Notes: generated from the sequence alone by a model not told the origin. 64,000 nt of DNA from Methylobacillus flagellatus (GCF_005502435.1 NZ_SCOU01000004.1:62001-126000), one strand, 5' to 3'. Shown: positions 1 to 7,759, counted from the stretch's first letter. Translations and numbers: made by a program.

Positions 1-344
1 CTGGCGGTTGCCCGCACTTCTTTCATGCGGCCGTGCCCTGGCAATACTTTATCCGCGATGGTGACCAGGCCGGCGCGCTCCAGTTCGTCCAGGTCACGTT
101 TTACCGCGCTTCTATCCCGTTGCAGACGTAGCGAAATCTCACTGATTGAGCCCGGCATTTCTTTCACGCTGCGGAAAAGTGCGAGTTTGGAGACGGTGAT
201 CAGCCTCATTACATCGGCAGGGTCTTCGAAACTGATGATGCGTTCATCAGCAAGTTGTTCACCCCGATCTGCTGCTTTTGCCAAACGGCGACCTCTTTTG
301 AAGAAGTCATCTTTCGTTCCGGTCTTGATGCTGAGTTTGGTCAT
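1..344 (-). CDS. TumA-like HTH antitoxin / HVO_A0114-family DNA-binding protein (partial)
   Basis: The reading frame is open from ATG at 344 to the left edge, so the 3' end is missing. The visible 114 residues hold a winged-helix type segment (about residues 48-105: SISEISLRLQRDRSAVKRDL then DELERAGLV), the MarR/HVO_A0114-like pattern of a recognition helix followed by a 'leader/wing'. The start is very well supported by a perfect Shine-Dalgarno sequence AAAGGAGG a few bases before the ATG. The ATG overlaps the TGA of the upstream TumE-like gene (ATGA), which means translational coupling. In the family, the HTH protein is the antitoxin and probable autoregulator of a DUF6516/TumE toxin. The role is inferred from that pairing and has not been shown here. 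Confidence 0.75.
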   Translation of the reverse strand, partial: MTKLSIKTGTKDDFFKRGRRLAKAADRGEQLADERIISFEDPADVMRLITVSKLALFRSVKEMPGSISEISLRLQRDRSAVKRDLDELERAGLVTIADKVLPGHGRMKEVRATA

Positions 345-640
345 TTAGCCTCCTTTAAAGCGTTCCAGTCTTGCTCGAACCGTTCTTCGATATCTTCGAA
401 GTTCACGAACTCAACGGCTTCGACAGCGCCAAACGAGTGCCTGTGATGGCCGTCATGTGCGTTGTCATAGCCGATGACGCGCCCATTGTCGCCGGCGTAT
501 AGCGAGTGGTTGATATACGCCAGGTTATAGCGGGTGACTTGCCCGGTGGTACTTGAAACCCAAACTTCGCGACGCAGTTTGCCGTTACCGCGCTTGTCTG
601 AAAGCTTGTGAGACTCATCGATAGTCTTAACATCAGCCAT
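341..640 (-). CDS. TumE-like toxin (DUF6516 family)
   Basis: Small soluble protein of about 99 residues. It carries the family-like core GRVIGYDNAHDGHHRHSFG (about residues 53-71), a Tyr-Asp-Asn followed by a His-rich stretch as in DUF6516/TumE proteins, preceded by a beta-rich region (REVWVSSTTGQVTRYNLAYI). The stop overlaps the start of the downstream HTH gene by four bases, so the order is toxin then antitoxin. I placed the start at ATG 640 (MADVKTIDE); ATG 655 and a TTG at 673 are in frame, and none has a clear ribosome binding site. The toxin function is inferred from family resemblance and the operon. A non-toxin DUF6516 protein remains possible. Confidence 0.68.
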   Translation of the reverse strand: MADVKTIDESHKLSDKRGNGKLRREVWVSSTTGQVTRYNLAYINHSLYAGDNGRVIGYDNAHDGHHRHSFGAVEAVEFVNFEDIEERFEQDWNALKEAK

Positions 641-723
641 GACAAATAATATCATGTCTGCATCGGCGCGCAATCATAATGGCCAACCCTGGTTAAGCAC
701 AGAACGACAACTTGCGTGTTGCC

Positions 724-753
724 ATAAAAAACGCCCTGCTAGCAGGGCGTTGT
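724..753 (-). terminator. Rho-independent terminator of ppk1
   Basis: Perfect 10-bp inverted repeat AACGCCCTGC/GCAGGGCGTT (730-739 and 742-751) with a 2-base centre. Read on the minus strand it is followed by a run of T (the A run at 726-731), just 25 bases after the ppk1 stop. Confidence 0.9.
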
Positions 754-776
754 TATTTGTGTAGCCAGGCCAGCGC

Positions 777-2879
777 TCACTCGCGTGGCGTGGGGTCGAT
801 CTCCGGCAGCACGCTCACACCATGTTGCAACATCAGCTGTTCCTGCGCGCTGAAGCCCAGTCCACGTCGCGAGAAACGTGGCTTGAAGCTGCCGTCCGGC
901 TGCATCTCCCAGGCGTTCAGATTGTCTTTTAGGTAGGGCAGCAGGCCTTCCTGCATCACGCGCTTCTTCACCTTGGCATCCAGCAGCGGGAAGCACACTT
1001 CGATGCGGCGGAAGAAGTTGCGGTACATCCAGTCGGCGCTGGACAGGTAAACGTCCTCTGCCCTGTCGTTGTAAAAGTAGAAGATGCGCGTGTGTTCTAG
1101 GAAGCGGCCCACGATGGAGCGCACCGTGATGTTGTCAGAAACACCAGGGATGCCGGGCTTGAGCGCGCACACGCCACGTACCAGCAGGTCGATCTGCACA
1201 CCTGCGCTGGAGGCGTCATACAGTGCACGGATCACGTCGGCATCCAGCAGCGAGTTCATCTTGGCGATGATGTGGGCTTTTTTACCCGCCTTGGCGATCT
1301 CGGCCTCATTGTTGATGGCCTTGATCAGACGCTGGTGCAGCGTGAACGGCGATTGCCACAGATGCTTGAGCTTGCTGGCCTTGCCCAGCCCGGTCAGTTG
1401 CGCGAACACATCGTTGACGTCGGTGCCGATCTCTTCATGGCAGGTCAGCAGGCCGAAATCGGTGTAGATGCGTGCCGTACGCGGGTGGTAGTTGCCAGTG
1501 GAAAGGTGCACATAGCGGCGCAGCTTGTCGTCGTCACGGCGCACCACCATGGCCATCTTGGCGTGGGTCTTGTGGCCCACCACCCCGTAGATCACGTGCG
1601 CACCGGCCTGTTCCAGCTTGGCCGCCCAGTTGATGTTGGCCTCTTCGTCGAAGCGCGCGAACAGCTCCACCACCACGGTCACTTCCTTGCCGCGCTGCGC
1701 CGCTTCGATCAACGACTGCATCAGCGTGGAATCGGAGCTGGTGCGGTAAAAGGTCTGCTTGATGGCCAGCACCTGCGGGTCGGCCGCGGCCTGGCGGATG
1801 AATTCCACCACCGGCGAGAACGACTGGAACGGGTGATGCAGCAGGATATCCTGCTTGCGGATGGCCTTGAAGATATCCGGCTGCTTGCTCAGTTCTTTGG
1901 GCTGGCTGGATTTGTACGGTGGGTACTTGAGGTCAGGGCGGTCCACGGAATCCGGGATCTGCATCAAACGCACCAGATTCACCAGGCCGTTCACTTGATA
2001 CAGATCCTCGGTGCTCAAGCCGAACTGGCCGAGCAGAAAACTGGACATCTCGGCTGGGCAGCTGTCGGCCACTTCCAGGCGTACGCCGTCACCATACTGG
2101 CGATGCGACAGCTCGCCCTGCAGCGCGATGCGCAGGTCTTTGGTGTCTTCATCGTCCAGCGTCAGGTCACTGTCGCGCGTGACGCGGAACTGGTAGCAGC
2201 CCTTGACCTGCATGCCCGAGAACAGTTCGTCCACATGCGCATGCAGAATGGAAGACAGGAACACAAAGCCGTAGTCGCAACCCGCGATGCTTTGCGGCAG
2301 GCGGATCACACGCGGCAGTGCGCGCGGCGCCTGCACAATGGCCACGCCGGAATTGCGGCCGAAGGCATCCTTGCCTTCCAGCTCCACGGCAAAATTCAGA
2401 CTCTTGTTGAGCACGCGTGGGAACGGGTGTGCCGGATCCAGCCCGATAGGAGTGAGGATGGGCATCAGCTCGCGGAAGAAATATTCGCGGATCCACTCGC
2501 GCTGGGTATCGTTCCAAGAGCCACGGCGCAGGAAGCGGATATCGTGTTCGGCCAGCTTGGGCAGCACCTGCTCGTTGAGGATGCTGTACTGCTTCTCTAC
2601 CAGCGCATGCGCTTCCTGGCTGATGCGCGCAAAGGCCTGCTTGGGCAGCAGACCATCTGCGCCGGTGTGGCTGGACTGAAAGCGGATCTGTTCCTTGACG
2701 CCCGCCACGCGCACTTCAAAGAACTCGTCCATATTGCTGCTGAAGATGCACAGGAACTTGAGGCGTTCCAGCAGCGGCACGCGCTCGTCCTCGGCTTGCG
2801 CAAGGACGCGACGGTTGAAGGCAAGCAGCCCTAATTCACGATTAACGAAATATTCAGGATTCACTTGAGAGCGCGCCAC
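777..2879 (-). CDS. ppk1: Polyphosphate kinase 1
   Basis: 700 residues, the normal length for PPK1, which makes inorganic polyphosphate from the gamma-phosphate of ATP. The N-terminal NREL.LLAFNRRVL segment opens the family's N domain. The phospholipase-D-like core carries the autophosphorylated histidine in GHKTHAKM (His439, matching E. coli His435) and the second conserved histidine in the HTRIFYFYND motif. The start is a GTG preceded by GTGAGGG about 8 bases upstream; an ATG start is not available nearby. It stands alone between a terminator and yggX, transcribed leftward. A long open frame on the opposite strand (1272-2834) is a composition shadow. Confidence 0.97.
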   Translation of the reverse strand: MARSQVNPEYFVNRELGLLAFNRRVLAQAEDERVPLLERLKFLCIFSSNMDEFFEVRVAGVKEQIRFQSSHTGADGLLPKQAFARISQEAHALVEKQYSILNEQVLPKLAEHDIRFLRRGSWNDTQREWIREYFFRELMPILTPIGLDPAHPFPRVLNKSLNFAVELEGKDAFGRNSGVAIVQAPRALPRVIRLPQSIAGCDYGFVFLSSILHAHVDELFSGMQVKGCYQFRVTRDSDLTLDDEDTKDLRIALQGELSHRQYGDGVRLEVADSCPAEMSSFLLGQFGLSTEDLYQVNGLVNLVRLMQIPDSVDRPDLKYPPYKSSQPKELSKQPDIFKAIRKQDILLHHPFQSFSPVVEFIRQAAADPQVLAIKQTFYRTSSDSTLMQSLIEAAQRGKEVTVVVELFARFDEEANINWAAKLEQAGAHVIYGVVGHKTHAKMAMVVRRDDDKLRRYVHLSTGNYHPRTARIYTDFGLLTCHEEIGTDVNDVFAQLTGLGKASKLKHLWQSPFTLHQRLIKAINNEAEIAKAGKKAHIIAKMNSLLDADVIRALYDASSAGVQIDLLVRGVCALKPGIPGVSDNITVRSIVGRFLEHTRIFYFYNDRAEDVYLSSADWMYRNFFRRIEVCFPLLDAKVKKRVMQEGLLPYLKDNLNAWEMQPDGSFKPRFSRRGLGFSAQEQLMLQHGVSVLPEIDPTPRE

Positions 2880-2947
2880 TTATAAAGCCCTCACTTTATG
2901 TCCGAATTGTGACGTTAATATGAAAACACCAAGGATGGTGATGCTGT

Positions 2948-3220
2948 TCAGGCTTTGGGCGGTACGTAGCCGGAGGCGGTATCTGCGCCGTCACCGAAGA
3001 AGTAGGCTTCGGTTTGCTGCGACAGGTATTTGCGTGCCGCCGGGTCGGCCAGGCTCAGGCGGTTCTCGTTGACCAGCATGGTTTGCTGCTTGAGCCAGCC
3101 TGCCCAGGCTTCTTTGGACACATGCTCATAGATGCGCTTGCCCAGCTCGCCCGGATAGGGAGGGAAATCCATGCCATCGGCCTCGCGGCCCAGTTTTACA
3201 CAGTGTACGGTACGTGCCAT
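2948..3220 (-). CDS. yggX: Probable Fe(2+)-trafficking protein YggX
   Basis: 90-residue cytoplasmic protein with the family hallmarks: [16 protein letters not shown] at the N terminus with the conserved cysteine at position 7, then [20 protein letters not shown] and [15 protein letters not shown]. YggX proteins protect iron-sulfur clusters and labile iron under oxidative stress. A GAGAG sequence lies ahead of the ATG. The gene is 68 bases upstream of ppk1 on the same strand and may share its transcript. No regulatory box was recognised. Confidence 0.95.
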   Translation of the reverse strand: MARTVHCVKLGREADGMDFPPYPGELGKRIYEHVSKEAWAGWLKQQTMLVNENRLSLADPAARKYLSQQTEAYFFGDGADTASGYVPPKA

Positions 3221-3260
3221 TGCAGTTCTCTCAAAGGGGTTCGATCAAGCCTCACATGAT

Positions 3261-3400
3261 AGCGCAAGCCCGACAGGGCGGCGCATAACTAAAGCGCAAA
3301 CCCGGCAGGGTAGCGCAAGGGATAGCACAAACCCGGTGGGGTGGCGGATAAGTAAAGCGCAAACCCGACAGGGTTTGGCAATGTATAGCGCAGGTCAGGA
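3261..3400. repeat. Decayed repeat array, 31-32 bp period
   Basis: Within the 325-bp gap between yggX and the TonB receptor, the 18-base motif AGCGCAAACCCGGCAGGG recurs at 3261, 3293, 3324 and 3356, with a fifth degenerate copy at 3387 (steps of 32, 31, 32 and 31). The 13-14 base sequences between copies also resemble each other alternately (1 with 3, 2 with 4). The structure is therefore best read as a 63-bp tandem duplication made of two half units. No ORF of credible composition crosses it. Confidence 0.8.
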
Positions 3401-3513
3401 TAGGCCGTCGCTTAACTCAGTACAACTTGAAGGCAGCATGCCCGCCGCCATCTTTGCAGGGCGGGTACACCTTGTACAGGCATGCCCTCGTCATCAGCCC
3501 ACCACATCACTAA

Positions 3514-3544
3514 AAACCCCAGCCTGCCGCCGCAGGCCGGGCCG
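3514..3544 (-). terminator. Rho-independent terminator of the TonB receptor gene
   Basis: On the minus strand a hairpin built on GCCTGC/GCAGGC is followed by GGGGTTTTT, starting directly after the receptor stop codon. Confidence 0.8.
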
Positions 3545-3545
3545 T

Positions 3546-5720
3546 TTAGAACTCGCCGCGCAGGCCGAACACCACCGCACGCCCACCCGACATCGAGATG
3601 TCCTTGAGGAAGGAGGTGTGTTCGCGGATCTCGTCATCCAGCAGGTTGCGCGCCTTGGCGAAGGCTTCCAGCGTGAAGCTGGTGGGTAAACGGTAGGTCA
3701 GCGTGGCATCCAGACGCGTGTATCCATCGGTGGCCAGCTCGTTGTCTGCCGTGCGGCCCTGATTGAACGCGCGTAACAGGTCAACGCGTGCGCCGAAGCG
3801 GTTCAAGGTGTAGTCGAAACCGACCCCCACACGCAGCGGTGCGATACGCGGCAGCGCTTCGCCGGTGTCGCGGTTGGTGGCGCGTACATAGTCACCACGC
3901 AAACGCATGTCCAGCGCACCTGCCTGCTCGTAGATGCGGAACTTACCTTCCGCCTCCACGCCACGGAACACGGCAGGTACCGCCAGGAAGCTGGCTTCCG
4001 GCAGGATCTCCTCGCCAGAGCCGTCCGCCACACCATCGTTGTCCGCATCCACCGGGTTCAGCTCGCCATCCAGGCCACGGTTATTGCCGCTGTTGGCCAG
4101 GCTGATGAAGTTGCGGAAACGGGTGTAATAGGTGCCTACGCTGAACGAATTGTTACCGGATTTCCAGCGCAGTTGCGCGTCGATGCCGTTGGCGACTTCC
4201 TTGTTCAGCTCGCCGTCACCCAGTTCGAACTGGCCGGTGGCCAGGTGCGGGCCATTGGCATACAGCTCGAAATAGCTGGGCGCACGTTCGTTGTGTGACA
4301 GGTTGCTGGAGACGGACCATTGTTGGTCGATGGCGAACAGCGCGCCCGCCGAGTAGCTGTTGGGGCGGAAGCGGTTCTCATCGGCCGGGCCGAAACGGCC
4401 ACCACCGGCAGAATCCACATTCACCACCTCGGTCCGTGCACCAAAGCTCAGCTTGAGCGCATCGCGGTTCAGCAGGTTGATGGGCAGCTCTTCATACAGA
4501 TACAGCGCCTGGCTCTTGGTGGTGTTGCTGGGCACAAAGGCCTCGTCACCCAGTGCGCTGAAACGGCTGTTCTGTACCTGATAACCGATCACGCCGGTCA
4601 TGCGGCCGATATTGCCATGCGTGGCTTCCAGCGAGCCTTCCACCCCCTTGTTGGCGAAAGTGGTCCCCACGGCGCCGTCTTCCAGCTCCTGATGCTGGTA
4701 GTCGGTGTGCGCCAGCTTGAGCTTGATGCCCTTGATCACGGTGCCCAGATCGGTGAACTCGGTGGCGGCATCCCAGCGGTCGCTCTTTTGCACGATGCGC
4801 ACGCCGGGCTCGGCCACGGTGCCATATTCATTGTTGAAGGTAGAGAACGACATGCCGGCATAGCCGTTCTCGAAGTTCAGCGAGCCGCCGATGGCGCCGC
4901 CGTCAGCCTGGGCATCACTGTTGACGAGCTTGCCGCGATTCTCGCGCACCGTGCCATCGGCACGGCTCTTGCGCGACGAAACCGCAAAACCCGGGATATC
5001 CAGATCATCGGTCTTGCGCGTGTATGCATCGGCGTGGATGGTGAACAAGCCGTTACCGGCATCCAGTACCACGGCCGCATTGCGGCGGCTGTCCGCGCCG
5101 CCGGCACTCACTTCACCGCGCCCGGTCACGCCGTCGATGGCCTGCTTGGGGATGCGATGGTCGATGGCGTTGACCACGCCACCCATCGCGCTACCGCCGT
5201 AGAGCAGTGCCGCCGGGCCACGCACCACATCGATCTGCTCGATGATGATGGGGTCCACCGCCACGGCATGGTCGAAGCTGAGGCTGGAAGCATCCAGCAC
5301 GCCCAGGCCGTTCTGCAGGATGCGGATGCGGTCGCCGTCCAGGCCGCGGATCACCGGCCTGGAGGCATTCGGGCCGAAGCTGCTGGCGCTCACACCGGGA
5401 ATGCCGTCCAGCGTTTCGCCCAGCGTACTCTCACGCTTCAGCGACAACTCGCGGCCGTTCAGCACGGCCACGGGCACCACCATCTCGTCCGAATCCACGC
5501 CCAGCGGGTTGGCGGTCACCGCCACGGGTGCCAGTTGAATGGCTGGCCCGGGAGCGGGCTTTTTGTCTTGCGCCGTTGGTTTGGTGCTGGGTTTGATCTC
5601 TTCAGCAGCAACGCTGCCAGCGTAGAACAGGCCGGGGCTGGCCAGCGCCAGGCTCACGGCCAGCGCAATCGACGTGCGTGCAGGTGACAGCGTCACCGGC
5701 GTATAGGGGTGTTTCATCAT
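3546..5720 (-). CDS. TonB-dependent outer-membrane receptor, ZnuD-like
   Basis: About 724 residues with a signal peptide (ALAVSLALASPGLFYAGSVAAEE). A plug domain follows (about residues 70-200: LGETLDGIPGVSASSFGPN, PVIRGLDGDRIRILQNG, QIDVVRGPAALLYGGSAMGGVVN), then a 22-strand type barrel ending in the expected aromatic-rich strand finishing GLRGEF. The plug wording LDASSLSFDHAVAVDP is typical of the ZnuD branch that imports zinc, sometimes haem, in Neisseria and relatives; the substrate here is inferred. The start is placed at the ATG pair 5715-5720 because GCGAGGTT precedes it; an ATG at 5741 is also in frame. A DUF2946 gene lies just upstream and is probably co-transcribed. Confidence 0.88.
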   Translation of the reverse strand: MMKHPYTPVTLSPARTSIALAVSLALASPGLFYAGSVAAEEIKPSTKPTAQDKKPAPGPAIQLAPVAVTANPLGVDSDEMVVPVAVLNGRELSLKRESTLGETLDGIPGVSASSFGPNASRPVIRGLDGDRIRILQNGLGVLDASSLSFDHAVAVDPIIIEQIDVVRGPAALLYGGSAMGGVVNAIDHRIPKQAIDGVTGRGEVSAGGADSRRNAAVVLDAGNGLFTIHADAYTRKTDDLDIPGFAVSSRKSRADGTVRENRGKLVNSDAQADGGAIGGSLNFENGYAGMSFSTFNNEYGTVAEPGVRIVQKSDRWDAATEFTDLGTVIKGIKLKLAHTDYQHQELEDGAVGTTFANKGVEGSLEATHGNIGRMTGVIGYQVQNSRFSALGDEAFVPSNTTKSQALYLYEELPINLLNRDALKLSFGARTEVVNVDSAGGGRFGPADENRFRPNSYSAGALFAIDQQWSVSSNLSHNERAPSYFELYANGPHLATGQFELGDGELNKEVANGIDAQLRWKSGNNSFSVGTYYTRFRNFISLANSGNNRGLDGELNPVDADNDGVADGSGEEILPEASFLAVPAVFRGVEAEGKFRIYEQAGALDMRLRGDYVRATNRDTGEALPRIAPLRVGVGFDYTLNRFGARVDLLRAFNQGRTADNELATDGYTRLDATLTYRLPTSFTLEAFAKARNLLDDEIREHTSFLKDISMSGGRAVVFGLRGEF

Positions 5721-5782
5721 AACCTCGCAAAAAAATGGCATGGTCAGTCAGCGCAGTGCGCGTGACTGAGTCAGGGGCAGAT

Positions 5783-6091
5783 TCAGGCGAGGCTGGGCGG
5801 AGCGCGCGCGCGGTAAGCGTTCAGCGCGCCTTGACGGTATTGAAGTGTGGGGGAGGTGGCGACCTTGATCGCCGTGGTGGGTGTCACCGCGAAGGTGAAT
5901 TCGCTGGCGCCGGTGCCGATCAGCTGGGCATGGCCCAGACACTGCTCACATAACGGCGAATGCGGCGCCTGATCCTGCGATTGCTGCTGCGTATCCGCGT
6001 CCGCATAGTGCGAAAGCGCGTGCACAGCCGCACCCTGCTGGGCAAAAACCAGCAGGAAAACGAACAGTAGATGCAGGAATGAACGACGCAT
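5783..6091 (-). CDS. DUF2946-like small exported protein
   Basis: About 102 residues. It opens with a signal peptide (MRRSFLHLLFVFLLVFAQQG), then a short Cys/His motif (LCEQCLGHAQL, about residues 56-66), and ends in an ARAPP-type C terminus seen in many DUF2946 proteins. These small proteins often sit beside TonB receptors for metal uptake, and this one precedes the ZnuD-like receptor in the same direction, 62 bases away. ATG 6091 is chosen because it places the signal peptide at the start; a TTG at 6127 would add 12 residues. The function is unknown. Metal handling in the periplasm is an inference from the CxxC/His motif and the neighbour. Confidence 0.72.
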   Translation of the reverse strand: MRRSFLHLLFVFLLVFAQQGAAVHALSHYADADTQQQSQDQAPHSPLCEQCLGHAQLIGTGASEFTFAVTPTTAIKVATSPTLQYRQGALNAYRARAPPSLA

Positions 6092-6152
6092 AGGGCTGGA
6101 TTCTAACAAAAAGTCACCGAACGACAACCAGGTTTCAGCGCAGCGGGTGAAT

Positions 6153-6164
6153 GTTTCATGAAAC
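6153..6164. promoter_or_regulatory. 12-bp palindrome upstream of the metal-receptor operon
   Basis: GTTTCATGAAAC is a perfect palindrome 62 bases upstream of the DUF2946 start, in the likely promoter region. It is a reasonable operator candidate but does not read as a canonical Zur or Fur box. Confidence 0.35.
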
Positions 6165-6184
6165 TGTCACGGATTAAATGCACT

Positions 6185-6213
6185 TAAAAATGGCCTGCTG
6201 GCGGCCATGTTTT
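6185..6213. terminator. Terminator-like hairpin at the edge of the cassette block
   Basis: ATGGCC (6190-6195) and GGCCAT (6203-6208) form a stem with a 7-base loop, flanked by AAAAA on one side and TTTT on the other, so it could work in both directions. No gene ends directly beside it. Confidence 0.45.
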
Positions 6214-6497
6214 GCTTCAACGCTATTACCACTTTCGTGTGGGTGGCTTGCCGTTTCAGGCGCTCAACGTGTTTAATGGAATGGCTGAATCGTGTTGGCT
6301 AAAACAACCCGAATCGGGGGCTGGTGGTGTTGGTAAGATCAGGAGCAATGTTGGTGTGTTTGCCTTGGCACTTATTGCCAGCGATGGTGGGATAAAAATC
6401 AATAACATCATGAAAAAAAAGGATATTTAATGATAATTTCTTGTTTATACACCAGACCCACTAAATTATTAGGTATGTTAGTTGGTGTCTAATTTAC
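6214..6497. other. Non-coding stretch before the first cassette
   Basis: No convincing gene. A 72-codon frame at 6212-6430 (+) has no family resemblance and no ribosome binding site. The end of the stretch is AT-rich and holds a weak promoter-like pair (TTGTTT at 6441, TAAATT at 6462). An integron integrase gene would need about 950 bases and is not present here. Confidence 0.5.
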
Positions 6498-6504
6498 GTT
6501 GGGC
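6498..6504 (+). other. Orphan integron core site (GTTGGGC), array entry point
   Basis: GTTGGGC matches the R' core consensus GTTRRRY, lies 8 bases before the first cassette ATG, and is preceded by AC as in the attC sites of this array. No matching RYYYAAC half is visible upstream, so it could be an attI remnant or a truncated attC. Confidence 0.5.
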
Positions 6505-6512
6505 CTCAAGCC

Positions 6513-7025
6513 ATGTCACCTGAGCGCCGCAGAGAACTAAAACTTCAAGGCAAGGCCGAAGTTGAGCGTCAATCTACTGTACGTAAAGCGCAATCAGAGG
6601 CTATGTTGCCCGACATGCTTGCCGCCATCGGTCATACCGGGCACCCGCCAACTGATCTAGCAAAGGTCACAGCTGAACAATTGGCTCGTGCTAAGCGCGA
6701 AGCGTGGATAACAACAAAGAAGCCAATTATTCATCGTGATCAATTGCACAGCGAGTTCATTCCATTGCCCGACCCTAAGCTCAAATGGCAAGGCCACCCT
6801 TTTAGCTATCGCATGTGCAAGGCTTGTGGTTCAGTACTCCCGGCAATTCCGGTATTTGCGCTACTACATCTTTCTAGCTGCCGTTGCGGCAACCTTCGCT
6901 ATGTACAAGTCCTTGGTTTCAAATGGCAGCTCGTTCGCAAGAATTCCATGGTTCTTCCTATCGCTTTATTCGGACGGTCCGATGTTGCACATGAAGCCCA
7001 ACCCATCCTTCAAGCGGACGCCTGA
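6513..7025 (+). CDS. Cassette protein with zinc-ribbon-like motif, unknown function
   Basis: 170 residues, first cassette. The N-terminal half is charged and helical (SPERRRELKLQGKAEVERQS). A segment near residues 108-133 has CKACGS...CRCGN, a CxxC/CxC pair compatible with zinc binding. The last residues (about AQPILQADA) are encoded by the attC site, whose sequence supplies the TGA stop. Other frames are open here (for example 6736-7038), but only this frame gives the paired cysteines and a start just after the recombination core. I do not recognise the family with confidence; resemblance to small zinc-ribbon immunity-like proteins is only suggestive. Confidence 0.6.
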   Translation: MSPERRRELKLQGKAEVERQSTVRKAQSEAMLPDMLAAIGHTGHPPTDLAKVTAEQLARAKREAWITTKKPIIHRDQLHSEFIPLPDPKLKWQGHPFSYRMCKACGSVLPAIPVFALLHLSSCRCGNLRYVQVLGFKWQLVRKNSMVLPIALFGRSDVAHEAQPILQADA

Positions 7026-7052
7026 CGGCGCCGCTTAAGTCAAACGTTAGGT
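6996..7052 (+). repeat. attC site 1
   Basis: GCCCAAC (6996-7002) and GTTAGGT (7046-7052) fit RYYYAAC and GTTRRRY. The 57-bp element has inner complementary arms (GGCGCC centre) and the CAAGCGG / CTTAAGTCAAAC arm sequences shared with sites 3 and 4. Confidence 0.88.
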
Positions 7053-7294
7053 GTGGGGTAGAGCTTTGCCCGAACCATCGACGCAAACTTGCAATCCCAG
7101 TCGCAATGCTCGGAGCCTGCGAGTTGGCAGCGTTCCCACTGCTCTACCGCAGTCCCATCACCGTAGGCGCCGCACTCATCGAAGCAGTCGTCTTCACCGC
7201 TATCGTCGTAATCGTCGTCCATGTCGTTCCGGGGCTCACCTAACCCGGCGCTCAACTCGGACGTTGCTGCCGCCCGGCTTTCGTTATCGCTCAT
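7040..7294 (-). CDS. Acidic Cys-containing cassette protein, reverse orientation, unknown function
   Basis: 84 residues, read against the direction of the array. A good ribosome binding site (GAGGTG) stands 5-6 bases before the ATG at 7294, but that ATG lies inside attC site 2; an internal ATG at 7222 would put the whole start outside the attC. The middle is strongly acidic (DMDDDYDDSGEDD) and the C-terminal part has four cysteines in a spaced pattern (CFDEC, then WERCQLAGSEHCDWDC), compatible with metal binding or disulfides. The stop falls at the edge of attC site 1. No family is recognised. No plus-strand gene of comparable quality exists in this cassette. Confidence 0.55.
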   Translation of the reverse strand: MSDNESRAAATSELSAGLGEPRNDMDDDYDDSGEDDCFDECGAYGDGTAVEQWERCQLAGSEHCDWDCKFASMVRAKLYPTPNV

Positions 7295-7338
7295 GTTTCA
7301 CCTCGTCGGCAGCAACGCCGGTTAGCTCTGCGTTAGGC
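7238..7338 (+). repeat. attC site 2 (long form)
   Basis: ACCTAAC (7238-7244) pairs with GTTAGGC (7332-7338). The 101-bp element contains long internal arms (GTTGCTGCCG at about 7263 against CGGCAGCAAC at about 7307), a 60-be/VCR-like extended hairpin unlike the short sites beside it. Confidence 0.85.
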
Positions 7339-7342
7339 AATC

Positions 7343-7750
7343 ATGAGAAAAATTGTAGCTTTAACCATAACGCTGTTTTTATTTGCCGCCTTACATGCAA
7401 ACTCTGATGAATTGAACTCAGGTAAAGGCGTTGGATTTAAAACCGTCGATGATGCATTAGCTTTCTTAAAAACAAAAGCAAGTGTCACATTTACCGTTAC
7501 TAAGCCTGACGGCTGGATAATTGCAAATGATTCTGCACCTTTTACTATTTGGTCATTCACTCCCGAAGGTCATTATGCTTATCCAGCTGTCGTGAAGAGA
7601 GAGTTAAAGCAAAATGAAAAAGGTGAGGTATCTATTGAAATGACTGCTCTTTGCCAAGCTCAGAAAGAGCCATGTGACAGACTTATCAAAGAGTTTCAAG
7701 ACATGAACAACAAAGCCCGAAAAAATGTTCAAGACAATCTCAATAAATAA
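7343..7750 (+). CDS. Exported cassette protein, unknown function
   Basis: 135 residues with an N-terminal signal peptide (MRKIVALTITLFLFAALHANS). The mature part reads as a small mixed alpha/beta domain: KGVGFKTVDDALAFLKTKA, then WIIANDSAPFTIWSFTPEGHYAYPAVVKR, then a helix with ALCQAQKEPCDRLIKEF (two cysteines, possibly a disulfide). It starts 5 bases after the attC site 2 core, as is usual for cassette genes, and is followed 9 bases later by attC site 3. It is AT-rich compared with flanking genes. I recall similar short exported proteins in betaproteobacteria but know of no function. Confidence 0.75.
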   Translation: MRKIVALTITLFLFAALHANSDELNSGKGVGFKTVDDALAFLKTKASVTFTVTKPDGWIIANDSAPFTIWSFTPEGHYAYPAVVKRELKQNEKGEVSIEMTALCQAQKEPCDRLIKEFQDMNNKARKNVQDNLNK

Positions 7751-7759
7751 GCTGCTATT

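Noticed and set aside
1272..2834. 520-codon open frame antisense to ppk1
   Set aside because: The opposite strand encodes a complete PPK1 with all catalytic motifs; this frame is His/Gln/Arg-rich and has no family motif, the usual shadow in GC-rich coding DNA.
3261..3400. Repeat array considered as CRISPR
   Set aside because: Repeats are 18 bases, imperfect, with 13-14 base intervals that resemble each other; no cas gene is near.
4320..5687. 455-codon frame antisense to the TonB receptor
   Set aside because: Shadow frame; the receptor on the other strand has a full signal peptide, plug and barrel.
6212..6430. 72-codon frame before the first cassette
   Set aside because: No ribosome site, no recognised family, low-quality composition.
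6736..7038. Alternative frame with a hydrophobic segment in cassette 1
   Set aside because: The overlapping frame 6513-7025 starts right after the recombination core and has paired cysteines; this frame has no ribosome site and ends in translated attC.
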